NCBI RefSeq assembly: GCF_900176355.1
Contig: NZ_FWXI01000014.1
Location: 1 to 64,000, forward strand
Length of the DNA stretch: 64,000 nt
Direction: 5' to 3'
From: Sporomusa malonica
GTDB taxonomy: Bacteria; Bacillota; Negativicutes; Sporomusales; Sporomusaceae
The position numbers were made by a program, and so were the translations under genes. Position 1 is the stretch's first letter. Each line of letters starts with the position of its first letter. The notes under the pieces were generated by a model, which did no database searches, was not told the DNA's origin, and saw only the letters and a program-made list of their open reading frames with translations. Shown piece after piece: positions 52,793 to 61,364 of the stretch.

Positions 52793-52828
52793 AACTGGGC
52801 AAAATAGGTTGAATTGAACAAAGTCAAA

Positions 52829-52863
52829 TAAAACAGGGAAAATAACCCCTGTTTTATTTTTTT
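52829..52863 (+). terminator. Intrinsic terminator after the floA operon
   Basis: AAACAGGG / CCCTGTTT stem followed by ATTTTTTT. Confidence 0.8.
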
Positions 52864-52916
52864 GTTTTAGCACACACTAAATCACGAGTAAATTTATTTA
52901 TCAAGGGGGCAAACAT

Positions 52917-54428
52917 ATGTCAGAGTATAAAGGCCGCCTTACTTATGCAAAAGGCACCTATATGGAATTTGTCGTTGCTCCTAATCAAGATGTTGACTTT
53001 GGGGACATATTAGTTGTTGAGGGCAAAAATGATGATCGGTTTTATATTCGCGCTTATGATTTTAAGATTAAATCACGTTGGTCTGGGATGAATGGTGTCA
53101 GTTACCTAATGAGCAAACTAGACGAGAATGGGCAAGTAGCGAATCAAGAGGAGCTTGATTTCTATTTGGGCGGCAACCATACTGTGAAAATTGGCATTGC
53201 TGAGCAGCTTTGTTATTCAGATGCACAGGGGCAGTTATATAACCCTAAAACCTGTCCAGACTTTTTCTGCGAAGTACGTGGTTTAGCCACAGATGATACA
53301 GCATTACTCAATGAAATGAAAGGCGATCTTGAAATTGGCTATTTAAAAAGTGGACGGGCAGTACTCAAATTACCTGTTGGCATTTTTGGTTCAAAAGCCA
53401 TAACCGAGCATATTGGTATTTTTGGAACAACTGGGTCAGGTAAGAGTAATTTGGTAAAAGTGCTTTCAAGTTCAATCATTGATAGCGAAAACTATGGGTT
53501 ACTCATTTTTGATGTGCATAACGAGTATTACCGTGACTTATCGCTGCATCCCCGGGTAAATGAACGCTTGGTGGTATATAATACTAACCCTGAAGCAGCG
53601 CGTCCTAATGTGCGTAAGCTTGCGCTTAACTATAATGAGGTTGAGCCCGAAGATATTACGGCCTGCGCAACGTTTAGCGAGCCGCAGCTAGACGCTATCT
53701 ATAAGCTGTCATCCGTGTGGCAGGATCGATGGATGGATTATGTTCTAAAATATGATGCCGAAGATATAATTGAAGAAATAGCGGGATGTACAGGTCAAAA
53801 ATTCCAATCGCGTACAATAAGTAAGATCAAAAGCATCTGTTGGAACCTGGAACAAGAGCTAAATATTAGTGAAGAAGCAAATAATCCTGCCGAGATTACC
53901 GCAGTTAGCCAAATGCTTAAAGATTTAGAGCAGGGCAAAGTGGTATTGATTGAGCTAAAAAATATTTCGCCAGTGGGAGAGCAGGCGTTATCAACATTGT
54001 TATCGAAAAAAATGCTGCTGCATTATGCCAACAAGTCTGAGACCGAACGCTCTTTTGCTAAGCCAGTACTAATAGTTCTTGAGGAAGCTCACCGCTTCTT
54101 AGGTAAAAAAGAACAAAGCACACAGAATGTCTTTGCCCGTCTGGTTAGTGAAGCGCGGAAATTTAATATTGGCTTATGTGTTGTCGACCAGCAGCCCCGG
54201 CTGTTAGCTGATAAAGTGCTGTCTCAGCTAAATACTTTGTTTATATTGGGACTTGCCTCTAAATCTGATAGAGGTAAACTGGAGGCTATGTGCCGTAAAG
54301 ATATTCTCCAGCAGCGCAACGAGATTAAAAATCTGGACTGTGGTGAACTCATTGTTGCTACCAACTATATGCGTTTTGCTGCGCCGGTTAAAGTGCATAA
54401 ATTTGATGAATATTTAGCTCGTATCTAA
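52917..54428 (+). CDS. HerA-like ATP-binding translocase (FtsK/HerA superfamily)
   Basis: 503 aa. N-terminal beta-rich HAS-barrel-like region (about 1-150), then a RecA-type core with Walker A I-F-G-T-T-G-S-G-K-S-N (about 170), D-V-H-N-E-Y after it, and Walker B V-L-I-V-L-E-E-A-H-R-F-L-G, plus a C-terminal Q-Q-P-R-L-L-A-D-K-V-L-S-Q and the HerA-like N-T-L-F-I-L-G-L. HerA proteins are hexameric DNA translocases; archaeal ones pair with the nuclease NurA. No nurA or other phage-defence partner is beside it. Sits between the floA operon and yqfC, splitting a cluster that is usually contiguous. ATG after GGGGG. Confidence 0.87.
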   Translation: MSEYKGRLTYAKGTYMEFVVAPNQDVDFGDILVVEGKNDDRFYIRAYDFKIKSRWSGMNGVSYLMSKLDENGQVANQEELDFYLGGNHTVKIGIAEQLCYSDAQGQLYNPKTCPDFFCEVRGLATDDTALLNEMKGDLEIGYLKSGRAVLKLPVGIFGSKAITEHIGIFGTTGSGKSNLVKVLSSSIIDSENYGLLIFDVHNEYYRDLSLHPRVNERLVVYNTNPEAARPNVRKLALNYNEVEPEDITACATFSEPQLDAIYKLSSVWQDRWMDYVLKYDAEDIIEEIAGCTGQKFQSRTISKIKSICWNLEQELNISEEANNPAEITAVSQMLKDLEQGKVVLIELKNISPVGEQALSTLLSKKMLLHYANKSETERSFAKPVLIVLEEAHRFLGKKEQSTQNVFARLVSEARKFNIGLCVVDQQPRLLADKVLSQLNTLFILGLASKSDRGKLEAMCRKDILQQRNEIKNLDCGELIVATNYMRFAAPVKVHKFDEYLARI

Positions 54429-54429
54429 T

Positions 54430-54494
54430 AAATCCCCTTCTCATGTACTAATTGGCCTGTTCGCAGGCATACATTTGTATATGAGGGGGGATTT
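54430..54494 (+). promoter_or_regulatory. Long hairpin that buries the yqfC ribosome site, with internal sigma-E-like -10
   Basis: AAATCCCC (54430-54437) pairs perfectly with GGGGATTT (54487-54494), and TCATGTAC (54441-54448) with GTATATGA (54477-54484, one G-U). An inner GCCTG-TTCG-CAGGC hairpin caps it. The right arm includes the GGGGGG ribosome site of yqfC. Inside the loop, CATACATT (54468-54475) is a full match to the sigma-E -10 consensus; a start near 54482 would leave out the left arm. Confidence 0.6.
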
Positions 54495-54497
54495 GTC

Positions 54498-54773
54498 ATG
54501 CTACGCCGTAGAGGGAATTTGCAGTCACTGGCCGGATTTCTTGAAATACCGCAAGATATAGTGCTTGATATGCCGAGAATAACTATGCTTGGTAATAAAC
54601 AATTGTTGGTTGAGAACCATAGAGGGATTATTGAGTATACCCCTTCACTCGTTCGTATTAAACTCAACCAGGGAGAGTTATGTATTCTTGGTGAAGATCT
54701 AATGCTGGGGAACTTGCAAGCTGAGCAAATTCTGGTAGAGGGTGTGGTGCAGGAGGTAAAATATGATCTTTAA
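54498..54773 (+). CDS. yqfC: Sporulation protein YqfC
   Basis: 91 aa. It matches the YqfC family: N-terminal L-A-x-F-L-E-I-P-x-D-I-V-L-D-M-P-R-I-T-M-L-G and E-N-H-R-G-I-I-E-Y-T, then I-R-I-K-L-N-Q-G-E-L. In Bacillus yqfC-yqfD form a sigma-E operon; the molecular role is unknown. Ends 11 bp inside yqfD. Confidence 0.93.
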   Translation: MLRRRGNLQSLAGFLEIPQDIVLDMPRITMLGNKQLLVENHRGIIEYTPSLVRIKLNQGELCILGEDLMLGNLQAEQILVEGVVQEVKYDL

Positions 54774-55977
54774 TATCAACTACGTACGCGGCGCTGTGAA
54801 AATCCGCATAAGCGGATCAATGCCCGAACGATTTATTAATCTTTGTATTGCTGAAAGAATCCTATTATGGGATATAAATAAAACAAATGAAGACTTAATT
54901 GCCTGGATCGGTCTTAATGATTTTTTTAAGATTCGTCCGCTGGTGTTCCGCAGCCGTACCCAAGTAAAAGTACTATCTCACCGCGGTTTGCCTTTTGTAA
55001 TAAAACGTGCTAAACGCAGAAAGATGCTGATGGCAGGTGCCATTCTGTTTATTATTTTACTAAACCTGCTTTCTTCCTATGTTTGGTTTGTCGATATTAC
55101 TGGTTTAAAAAGCGTTCCGGAAAACGGAATCAGATATGTTGCTAGCCAGCAAGGTCTTAAACCTGGCGCGGTAAGAGATGATGTTAACATCAAATCAGTC
55201 GAGCGGGAAATATTATTAAATATTCCTGAGGTAGCCTGGGTAGGTATCAACTTTACTGGTACCCGGGCTGTTATTGAAGTAGTTGAAAAAACTATGCCAA
55301 AACAGGAAAACAAAGCTCCGGCGCATATTGTTGCTATCAAAGACGGCTTAATTACTGAGATTATTGCTTTAGCCGGTCAACCGGCGGTAAAAAAAGGCGA
55401 TACCGTGAAAAAAGGTGATTTGCTTGTCAAAGGGTTTGCGCCTGAACTAACGCCGACTGCTACTGAAGGCCAACCGCCGGTAATCGATGTTCCGCGAGAA
55501 CTTATTAGGGCTAAAGGTATTATTAAAGCCCGTGTCTGGTATGAGAGTTATGCTGAAACAGAACTAGAAGAGACAACTGTTACTCGCACCGGCAACCGTC
55601 AGGCAGCCGTAATTTTAAAAATCGGTGGCAGTGAGTTGGCGTTTAACACAACGTCAGATCAGCCATTCCGGGAGTTTGAAACCGAGATTATACATAAACA
55701 GCTACCTGTATGGAGGAATAGCGAGTTTGCCGTCGAATCAACTATTAGACTCTATCATGAGGTAAACTCAAACCTGGCAGTGAAATCGTTTGAAGATGCG
55801 CGCGATGAGGCTCATGCAAAGGCTATCCAGGTAGTGCAAAATTCCATTCCTGAAGCAGCTCAAATGCTGTCGCGCAATTTTGAAGTACTAAAAACACCAG
55901 AAGAGAATATTGTCAGGGTGAAGGTGAATGTGGAAACAATTGAAGATATTGGGCAAACTATAAATATTTCGCAATAA
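54763..55977 (+). CDS. yqfD: Sporulation protein YqfD
   Basis: 404 aa. Cytoplasmic N-terminal domain, one membrane helix (about 86-106; M-A-G-A-I-L-F-I-I-L-L-N), then a large outer domain with I-T-G-L-K-S, A-W-V-G-I-N-F-T-G-T-R-A-V-I-E-V-V-E-K and a late K-G-D-T-V-K-K-G-D-L-L-V-K-G sequence. It resembles a membrane-anchored assembly protein of the mother cell; needed for sporulation in Bacillus. Overlaps yqfC by 11 bp. Confidence 0.93.
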   Translation: MIFNINYVRGAVKIRISGSMPERFINLCIAERILLWDINKTNEDLIAWIGLNDFFKIRPLVFRSRTQVKVLSHRGLPFVIKRAKRRKMLMAGAILFIILLNLLSSYVWFVDITGLKSVPENGIRYVASQQGLKPGAVRDDVNIKSVEREILLNIPEVAWVGINFTGTRAVIEVVEKTMPKQENKAPAHIVAIKDGLITEIIALAGQPAVKKGDTVKKGDLLVKGFAPELTPTATEGQPPVIDVPRELIRAKGIIKARVWYESYAETELEETTVTRTGNRQAAVILKIGGSELAFNTTSDQPFREFETEIIHKQLPVWRNSEFAVESTIRLYHEVNSNLAVKSFEDARDEAHAKAIQVVQNSIPEAAQMLSRNFEVLKTPEENIVRVKVNVETIEDIGQTINISQ

Positions 55978-56000
55978 TTGAATTAGGGGGCACTATATAT

Positions 56001-56951
56001 TTGGAAAAACGGATTAGCTTTGCCGACACTAAAGAAGCCATAGCGGTTTTGGGCAGAAATGACGAATATTTAGGAATCATTAGTCAGCAATTCGCGAGTA
56101 GGATAACAGCTAGGGGAATAGAACTGGCTTTGGACGGCGACTCTAGTGAAATTGATCAGCTTACCCGTCTGTTTCATGAACTTATCTATCTATATCGTGA
56201 GGGCAACCCGGTAACAAGCCATGATGTGCGTTACAGCCTCCGCATGATTCAGGAAGGTAAGGCTGATTTTCTCCACCAGATGTTTACAGATACTGTTCTT
56301 GTAACTGTCAAAGGCCGTCATATTAAACCGAAAACCCTAGGACAAAGTCAGTATTTGGAAGCAATTCGCCGCAATCACATCACCTTTGGAATAGGACCGG
56401 CAGGAACAGGGAAAACTTATCTTGCTGTTGCGATGGCAGTATTTTCCTTGAAAAATAAGCATGTGGAAAAAATAATTTTGACTCGACCGGCAGTAGAAGC
56501 CGGTGAGAAGCTTGGTTTTTTGCCTGGTGATTTACAGGAAAAAGTTGATCCGTACTTGCGGCCGCTATATGATGCCATGTATGATATTATGGGTATAGAG
56601 ACGGTACAGAAATATATGGCCAAAAATATTATTGAGGTAGCGCCACTCGCCTATATGCGGGGACGAACCCTCGAAGATTCTTTCATCATTTTAGATGAAG
56701 CCCAAAACACAACTTCAGAACAGATGAAGATGTTTTTAACAAGAATAGGGTTTGGGTCAAAAATGGTGATCACTGGCGACATAACTCAGATTGATTTGCC
56801 GTCAGGTGTTAAATCAGGACTTAAGCAAGCTAAGGCTGTATTGGCAGAAACGCCTGGTATTGCAGTACTCAGTTTGGACGAAAGCGATGTAGTAAGACAC
56901 GAGATAGTCGGCCGAATCATCAAGGCTTACGCACAGTACGGCCAAGAGTAA
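56001..56951 (+). CDS. phoH: PhoH-family ATPase
   Basis: 316 aa. KH-like N-terminal part, then the PhoH P-loop ATPase: G-P-A-G-T-G-K-T-Y-L-A-V (Walker A), R-P-A-V-E-A-G-E-K-L-G-F-L-P-G-D and I-L-D-E-A-Q-N-T-T (Walker B). PhoH proteins are ATP-driven RNA helicase-like factors; here next to ybeY, the usual pairing. TTG start (56001) with GGGGG 13 nt upstream; other in-frame starts lie too far in. Confidence 0.94.
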   Translation: MEKRISFADTKEAIAVLGRNDEYLGIISQQFASRITARGIELALDGDSSEIDQLTRLFHELIYLYREGNPVTSHDVRYSLRMIQEGKADFLHQMFTDTVLVTVKGRHIKPKTLGQSQYLEAIRRNHITFGIGPAGTGKTYLAVAMAVFSLKNKHVEKIILTRPAVEAGEKLGFLPGDLQEKVDPYLRPLYDAMYDIMGIETVQKYMAKNIIEVAPLAYMRGRTLEDSFIILDEAQNTTSEQMKMFLTRIGFGSKMVITGDITQIDLPSGVKSGLKQAKAVLAETPGIAVLSLDESDVVRHEIVGRIIKAYAQYGQE

Positions 56952-56953
56952 GA

Positions 56954-56994
56954 ACATGTATGTTCAGCGCTATTTTGGCGCTGAATATACATGT
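56954..56994. repeat. 17-bp stem hairpin between phoH and pgpH
   Basis: Arms 56954-56970 and 56978-56994 are complementary except for one G-U pair, with a 7-nt loop. No T-run follows, so it is more likely an RNA stability or processing element than a terminator. The genes either side are likely cotranscribed. Confidence 0.55.
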
Positions 56995-57013
56995 CGTATG
57001 GAGTTGAAAAAAG

Positions 57014-59206
57014 ATGATGTCGGTTAATAATAGGTTGCGTAAATTGTTTGTTCAGCCAGACAGCATATACGCTCGGCCATTAGTGCGCCGGATAGTGCTG
57101 CTTGTGCTTTTCTTTGCGTTGTATATGTTATCCTTATCAGCTGACTTTATTCCAGATAAAGTGTCGCTGCAGATTGGCCAAGTAAGTGACAGAGACGTAA
57201 TTGCGCCTAGGACAGTATCTTATGTTGATAGTGCTAAAACCAAGAAACTTGAGCTGGAAGTAATGGCAAGTGTCGCCAATGTATATGATTTGGATAGTGC
57301 TATAATGGTCAAAGCTGATGAAGCTGCCAAAGCTGTTTTTCGTGTAGCCGGGCTTGTTCAAGCAGATAAGACGCTAACAACTAATGAACAAAAGCTGCAA
57401 AGATTATCACGTGATCTGCCTGTAAGTCTTCCTAGTACGGTTGTAAATGCTCTCGCTAACTTAGATGAGGCCGGATTAGTAAAAACTGAGGAAAACACTA
57501 AATCGATATTGCGCAAGTATCTACAGCGTGGCATTAGGGATGACGACCTTGATATTGCCCGGAAACAGGTCGTACTGGAAGCGGAAGAATTGGAGTTTGG
57601 TAAAAATGCCGAAGCCGTTGTAGCCGGTATTGCTCAAACATTGATTCAACCTAATTTTATTTTAAACGTCCGTGAGACAGACAAACGAAAACAATCGGCG
57701 CTGGCTAATATTGAACCAGTAAGAGAAACTGTTAAGAAAGGTCAGGTATTAGTAAGGCGCGGTGATGTTGTAACCGGCGAGCAGATTCACGTAATGGAAG
57801 AGTTAGGACTATATGCCGGCAATGTAAGCGAGGTACGAATTCTTGGGCTTACAGTGTTTGTGCTGCTGGTAATGGGTATTTCCCTCGGCTATTTACATAA
57901 ATTTGCTCCCCATATATATAACCATGATATGCATTTAATTTTACTGGGATTAATTGTTTTAGTCACCATGCTGATTGGTAAAGTAGCCCATTATTACTCG
58001 GATTTTGCGGCACCGGTTGCTGCTGGAGCACTGCTAACAGCTATTCTTATTGATAATAGGGTAGGACTGTTGATTAGTGTAATTATGGCGCTGTTTTTTG
58101 GCGTAATTGTCGACCATGATCTGAGAGCTGTGGCTGCTGCGCTTATTGGCGGTATGACCGGGGTATATAGTGTAACAAAGATGGCTCATGGCTACAGCCT
58201 TACTAAAGCTGGGGTTTCGATTGCAGCCATTAATTTTCTGGTGATTGGCTCAACTGGCCTTATTGAGCAGCTTGACGGTACTGAGGTACTATTACAGGGA
58301 CTATTTGGCGCTATCAGCGGTATTGCCTCAGCAGTAATTACAACCGGCCTTTTGCCCTATCTTGAGCATGCCTTTAATATTACTACACCAATCAAGCTCT
58401 TAGATTTAGCTAAGCCTAACCATCCACTCCTGCAACGACTGTTGTTAGATGCACCAGGGACCTATCACCATAGCCTTCTCGTTGGTAATCTAGCTGAAAC
58501 GGCTGCCGTTACGATTGGTGCAGATCCGGTGGTTGTACGGGTAGGCGCTTATTACCATGATATCGGTAAAATCAAAAGGCCGTATTTCTTTATTGAAAAC
58601 CAAGCAGGTTGTGAGAATCCGCATGATAAAATCGCGCCATCACTCAGCACGTTGATTGTTACGTCCCACATCAAAGATGGCCTAGAATTGTGTCGGGATT
58701 ACAAATTACCGCAAGTAATAACAGATATCATAGAACAGCATCATGGTACTACGTTGGCGTCATACTTCTATAAGCGGGCTACTGAAACTGAACATGGCGA
58801 ATGTATCATCGAAGCGGACTTTCGCTATGAAGGCCCGACACCGCAGACCAAGGAGGCGGCGCTCGTTATGCTGGCTGATGCCTGTGAAGCGGCGGTACGA
58901 TCGATAAGTAAGCCCAATGTGAACCGCATTGAGGCTACTGTCCGCAAAATGATTAGAGAAAGGCTGCAGGATGGCCAGTTAGATGAATGTGACTTGACCT
59001 TAAAAGACCTTAAGATAATTGGTGATGTGTATATTAGACTATTATCAAGCATGTTTCATACCCGTATTGAATACCCTGAAGCTTTAAAAGAGCTTGAGAG
59101 GAGAAAGACCAAGAATGGAAATAATAATAAACAACCTGCAGGAAAAGATGACGTTAACTCCGGTAATGGAACAAATGCTGACGCAAGTGCTAAACAAAGC
59201 GGCTGA
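57014..59206 (+). CDS. pgpH: Cyclic di-AMP phosphodiesterase PgpH (7TM-HD)
   Basis: 730 aa. N-terminal membrane helix, an extracellular 7TMR-HDED domain (about 50-280), seven membrane helices (about 290-470), and a cytoplasmic HD domain with H-H-S-L-L-V-G-N-L, Y-Y-H-D-I-G-K-I-K-R-P and I-I-E-Q-H-H-G-T-T. PgpH hydrolyses c-di-AMP to pApA. The last 30 or so residues are low-complexity (Asn, Gly, Lys) and overlap the start of ybeY by 92 bp. Confidence 0.94.
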   Translation: MMSVNNRLRKLFVQPDSIYARPLVRRIVLLVLFFALYMLSLSADFIPDKVSLQIGQVSDRDVIAPRTVSYVDSAKTKKLELEVMASVANVYDLDSAIMVKADEAAKAVFRVAGLVQADKTLTTNEQKLQRLSRDLPVSLPSTVVNALANLDEAGLVKTEENTKSILRKYLQRGIRDDDLDIARKQVVLEAEELEFGKNAEAVVAGIAQTLIQPNFILNVRETDKRKQSALANIEPVRETVKKGQVLVRRGDVVTGEQIHVMEELGLYAGNVSEVRILGLTVFVLLVMGISLGYLHKFAPHIYNHDMHLILLGLIVLVTMLIGKVAHYYSDFAAPVAAGALLTAILIDNRVGLLISVIMALFFGVIVDHDLRAVAAALIGGMTGVYSVTKMAHGYSLTKAGVSIAAINFLVIGSTGLIEQLDGTEVLLQGLFGAISGIASAVITTGLLPYLEHAFNITTPIKLLDLAKPNHPLLQRLLLDAPGTYHHSLLVGNLAETAAVTIGADPVVVRVGAYYHDIGKIKRPYFFIENQAGCENPHDKIAPSLSTLIVTSHIKDGLELCRDYKLPQVITDIIEQHHGTTLASYFYKRATETEHGECIIEADFRYEGPTPQTKEAALVMLADACEAAVRSISKPNVNRIEATVRKMIRERLQDGQLDECDLTLKDLKIIGDVYIRLLSSMFHTRIEYPEALKELERRKTKNGNNNKQPAGKDDVNSGNGTNADASAKQSG

Positions 59207-59603
59207 GGTATACGGGTTAGAGCCACAGACAGAAGTGAGTGTGGTACTTGCAGACGATGATTACATCCGGCAACTTAATCGTCAGTACCGCGGCAAAGAC
59301 GTAGCTACTGACGTATTGTCGTTTGCCATGAACGAGCATTGTGCAGGTGATCATGAACCAGATATTGCTGAGGCTCCCGGTGATATTGAAATTTTACTTG
59401 GGGATATAATAATCTCCCTTGAGACTACCGCCCGCCAAGCCGAAGAATTCGGTCATAGCCTGGAACGTGAACTAGCGTATTTGACAGTTCACGGTATGCT
59501 GCATCTCTTGGGCTATGACCATGAAGATGAGGAAGAACGCCTTGAGATGCGGAAGGAAGAAGAATATGTTTTGTCGCTCCTGGGAATTACCCGCGAGCAG
59601 TAG
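59115..59603 (+). CDS. ybeY: Endoribonuclease YbeY
   Basis: 162 aa. It has the zinc site H-G-M-L-H-L-L-G-Y-D-H-[EX]-[EX]-D and the earlier V-S-V-V-L-A-D-D-D-Y-I-R-Q-L-N-R-Q-Y-R-G-K-D-V-A-T-D-V-L-S-F-A-M. YbeY acts in 16S rRNA 3' maturation and ribosome quality control. ATG at 59115 is supported by homologs that begin M-x-I-x-I-x-N-x-Q; GAGAGGAG lies upstream. The start lies inside pgpH. Confidence 0.94.
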   Translation: MEIIINNLQEKMTLTPVMEQMLTQVLNKAAEVYGLEPQTEVSVVLADDDYIRQLNRQYRGKDVATDVLSFAMNEHCAGDHEPDIAEAPGDIEILLGDIIISLETTARQAEEFGHSLERELAYLTVHGMLHLLGYDHEDEEERLEMRKEEEYVLSLLGITREQ

Positions 59604-59612
59604 CTACCGGCT

Positions 59613-59960
59613 ATGCGAGTATTAGCAGCTTTTCGATACGCTTTGGCTGGTATTATTTACTGTGTGCGCCGCGAACGTCATGTGAAGCTTCATTTGGCTG
59701 CAGCATTTGCTGCAATCGGGTTGGCTTGGTGGCTTGAGCTTAGCAGTATTGAAGTGGTTGTCTTGCTCATGACAATTGCTGGAGTCATTACTGCTGAGAT
59801 ATTTAATACTGCGCTTGAAGCCATTGTCGACAAGGTTTCGCCTGAGTATCACCCCCTGGCCAAGGTGGCAAAGGATGCGGCTGCCGGAGCAGTACTAGTA
59901 CAGGCTGTCGCTGCTTTAGGTGTTGGCTATGTTTTGTTTTGGGACAAACTGTTGAAATAG
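59613..59960 (+). CDS. dgkA: Diacylglycerol/undecaprenol kinase DgkA
   Basis: 115 aa with three membrane helices. F-R-Y-A-L-A-G-I-I-Y-C-V-R-R-E-R-H-V-K-L-H, A-E-I-F-N-T-A-L-E-A-I-V-D and A-K-D-A-A-A-G-A-V-L are the DgkA signatures. In Firmicutes the enzyme phosphorylates undecaprenol. Start at 59613 has a weak ribosome site; it is coupled to ybeY 9 bp upstream. Confidence 0.92.
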   Translation: MRVLAAFRYALAGIIYCVRRERHVKLHLAAAFAAIGLAWWLELSSIEVVVLLMTIAGVITAEIFNTALEAIVDKVSPEYHPLAKVAKDAAAGAVLVQAVAALGVGYVLFWDKLLK

Positions 59961-59972
59961 GTGGGGAGCGCG

Positions 59973-60371
59973 ATGGAGAAACTGGTTAAAGCTGCTCTTA
60001 AGGCTAGAGAGAATGCCTATGTACCTTACTCCGGTTTTAAGGTAGGGGCGGCGGTACAGGGAAAGAGCGGTCAGGTTTACACTGGCTGCAATATTGAAAA
60101 TGCTTCTTACGGCTTATCCAACTGTGCTGAGCGCACTGCCATTTTTAAAGCAATATCAGAAGGGGAAGAGAAACTTACTGCAATCGCTGTGGTGGCTGAT
60201 ACGCCTGGACCGGTATCGCCGTGTGGCGCTTGCCGGCAAGTCATGGCTGAGTTTGGCATTGGCCAAATTATTTTGGTGAACCTAAAAGGGGAACAACAGA
60301 CAGTTAGTATGGCTGAGCTTTTACCCTTTAGTTTTGCTAAGGAAGATTTTTTAAGAGACGGTGATAAATAG
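59973..60371 (+). CDS. cdd: Cytidine deaminase
   Basis: 132 aa. Active-site C-N-I-E-N-A-S-Y and the zinc sites C-A-E-R and P-C-G-A-C-R-Q-V. Deaminates cytidine and deoxycytidine. ATG at 59973 after GGTGGGG; the GTG at 59961 is poorer. Its last base is the first base of the era start codon. Confidence 0.95.
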   Translation: MEKLVKAALKARENAYVPYSGFKVGAAVQGKSGQVYTGCNIENASYGLSNCAERTAIFKAISEGEEKLTAIAVVADTPGPVSPCGACRQVMAEFGIGQIILVNLKGEQQTVSMAELLPFSFAKEDFLRDGDK

Positions 60372-61264
60372 TGAACAAAGAAAATTATAAATCAGGATTT
60401 GTGGCTGTTATTGGTCGACCTAATGTCGGAAAGTCGACACTGATGAACAATTTAATTGGTCAAAAAGTGGCCATTATGTCAGATAAGCCTCAAACTACCA
60501 GGAATAAGATTATGGGTGTGCTTACCCAGGATGATGCCCAGATTCTATTCATTGATACCCCTGGTATCCATAAACCCAAACATAAGCTGGGTGAATATAT
60601 GCTCAGGGAAGCCGAAGGCTCGCTGCGTGAAGTTGATGTCATACTGTTTGTTGTTGATGTGACTGCCGAAATGGGGCCAGGAGAACGCTACATATTAGAT
60701 AATCTGGCAAACGTCCGTACACCGGTTATTCTTGCAGTAAATAAAATAGATAGAATAGAAAAACCAAAATTGTTTCCAATCATTGAGAAATATACATCGC
60801 AATTTCAATTTGCGGCTGTAGTGCCTATCTCAGCGCTAGACCATACCAATTTTGAGGGACTTGTTGCCGAGATAAAAACACACCTTGAACTAGGTCCACA
60901 ATATTATCCGGAAGATATGATTACCGACCAGCCCGAACGCTTGGTCATTGCCGAACTGATCAGAGAAAAAGTACTGCATTTGACTAAAGAAGAGATTCCA
61001 CACGCAATACTTGTTGACATTGAAGAAATTGCTACCAGGCCAAATGATGACTTATACGTTAGAGCGGTCATTTATGTTGAACGCGACTCGCAAAAAGGCA
61101 TTGTAATCGGTGCCGGTGGAAGTCTGCTTAAGGATGTTGGCCGAATGGCACGGGCCGACATTGAGAATCTTTTGGGCTCTAAAGTGTATCTTGATCTTTG
61201 GGTCAAAGTCAAAAAAGATTGGCGCAACCGGGCTAATGTATTAAAAAGTTTTGGTTTTGAGTAA
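60371..61264 (+). CDS. era: GTPase Era
   Basis: 297 aa. G1 G-R-P-N-V-G-K-S-T-L, G3 D-T-P-G-I-H, G4 N-K-I-D, then the C-terminal KH domain (G-I-V-I-G-A-G-G-x-L-L-K, V-Y-L-D-L-W-V-K-V). Era binds the 3' end of 16S rRNA in 30S assembly. GTG start overlapping cdd. The ybeY-dgkA-cdd-era order is standard. Confidence 0.96.
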   Translation: MNKENYKSGFVAVIGRPNVGKSTLMNNLIGQKVAIMSDKPQTTRNKIMGVLTQDDAQILFIDTPGIHKPKHKLGEYMLREAEGSLREVDVILFVVDVTAEMGPGERYILDNLANVRTPVILAVNKIDRIEKPKLFPIIEKYTSQFQFAAVVPISALDHTNFEGLVAEIKTHLELGPQYYPEDMITDQPERLVIAELIREKVLHLTKEEIPHAILVDIEEIATRPNDDLYVRAVIYVERDSQKGIVIGAGGSLLKDVGRMARADIENLLGSKVYLDLWVKVKKDWRNRANVLKSFGFE

Positions 61265-61284
61265 TAAGAGGCGCAATTTTTTAC

Positions 61285-61305
61285 AGCTACCGCTCAGCGG
61301 TAGCT
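61285..61305 (+). terminator. Hairpin after era, probable terminator
   Basis: AGCTACCGC-TCA-GCGGTAGCT perfect 9-bp stem, followed by TATTCGTTTATT, a weak T-rich tail. Confidence 0.6.
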
Positions 61306-61364
61306 TATTCGTTTATTGACCAATACGACGCTTAATGGTATCATTTGTAAAGAGAGGTGAATTA

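Noticed and set aside
52917..54428. HerA gene as part of a defence island
   Set aside because: Neighbours are flotillin and sporulation housekeeping genes; no nuclease, SIR2 or toxin gene is adjacent.
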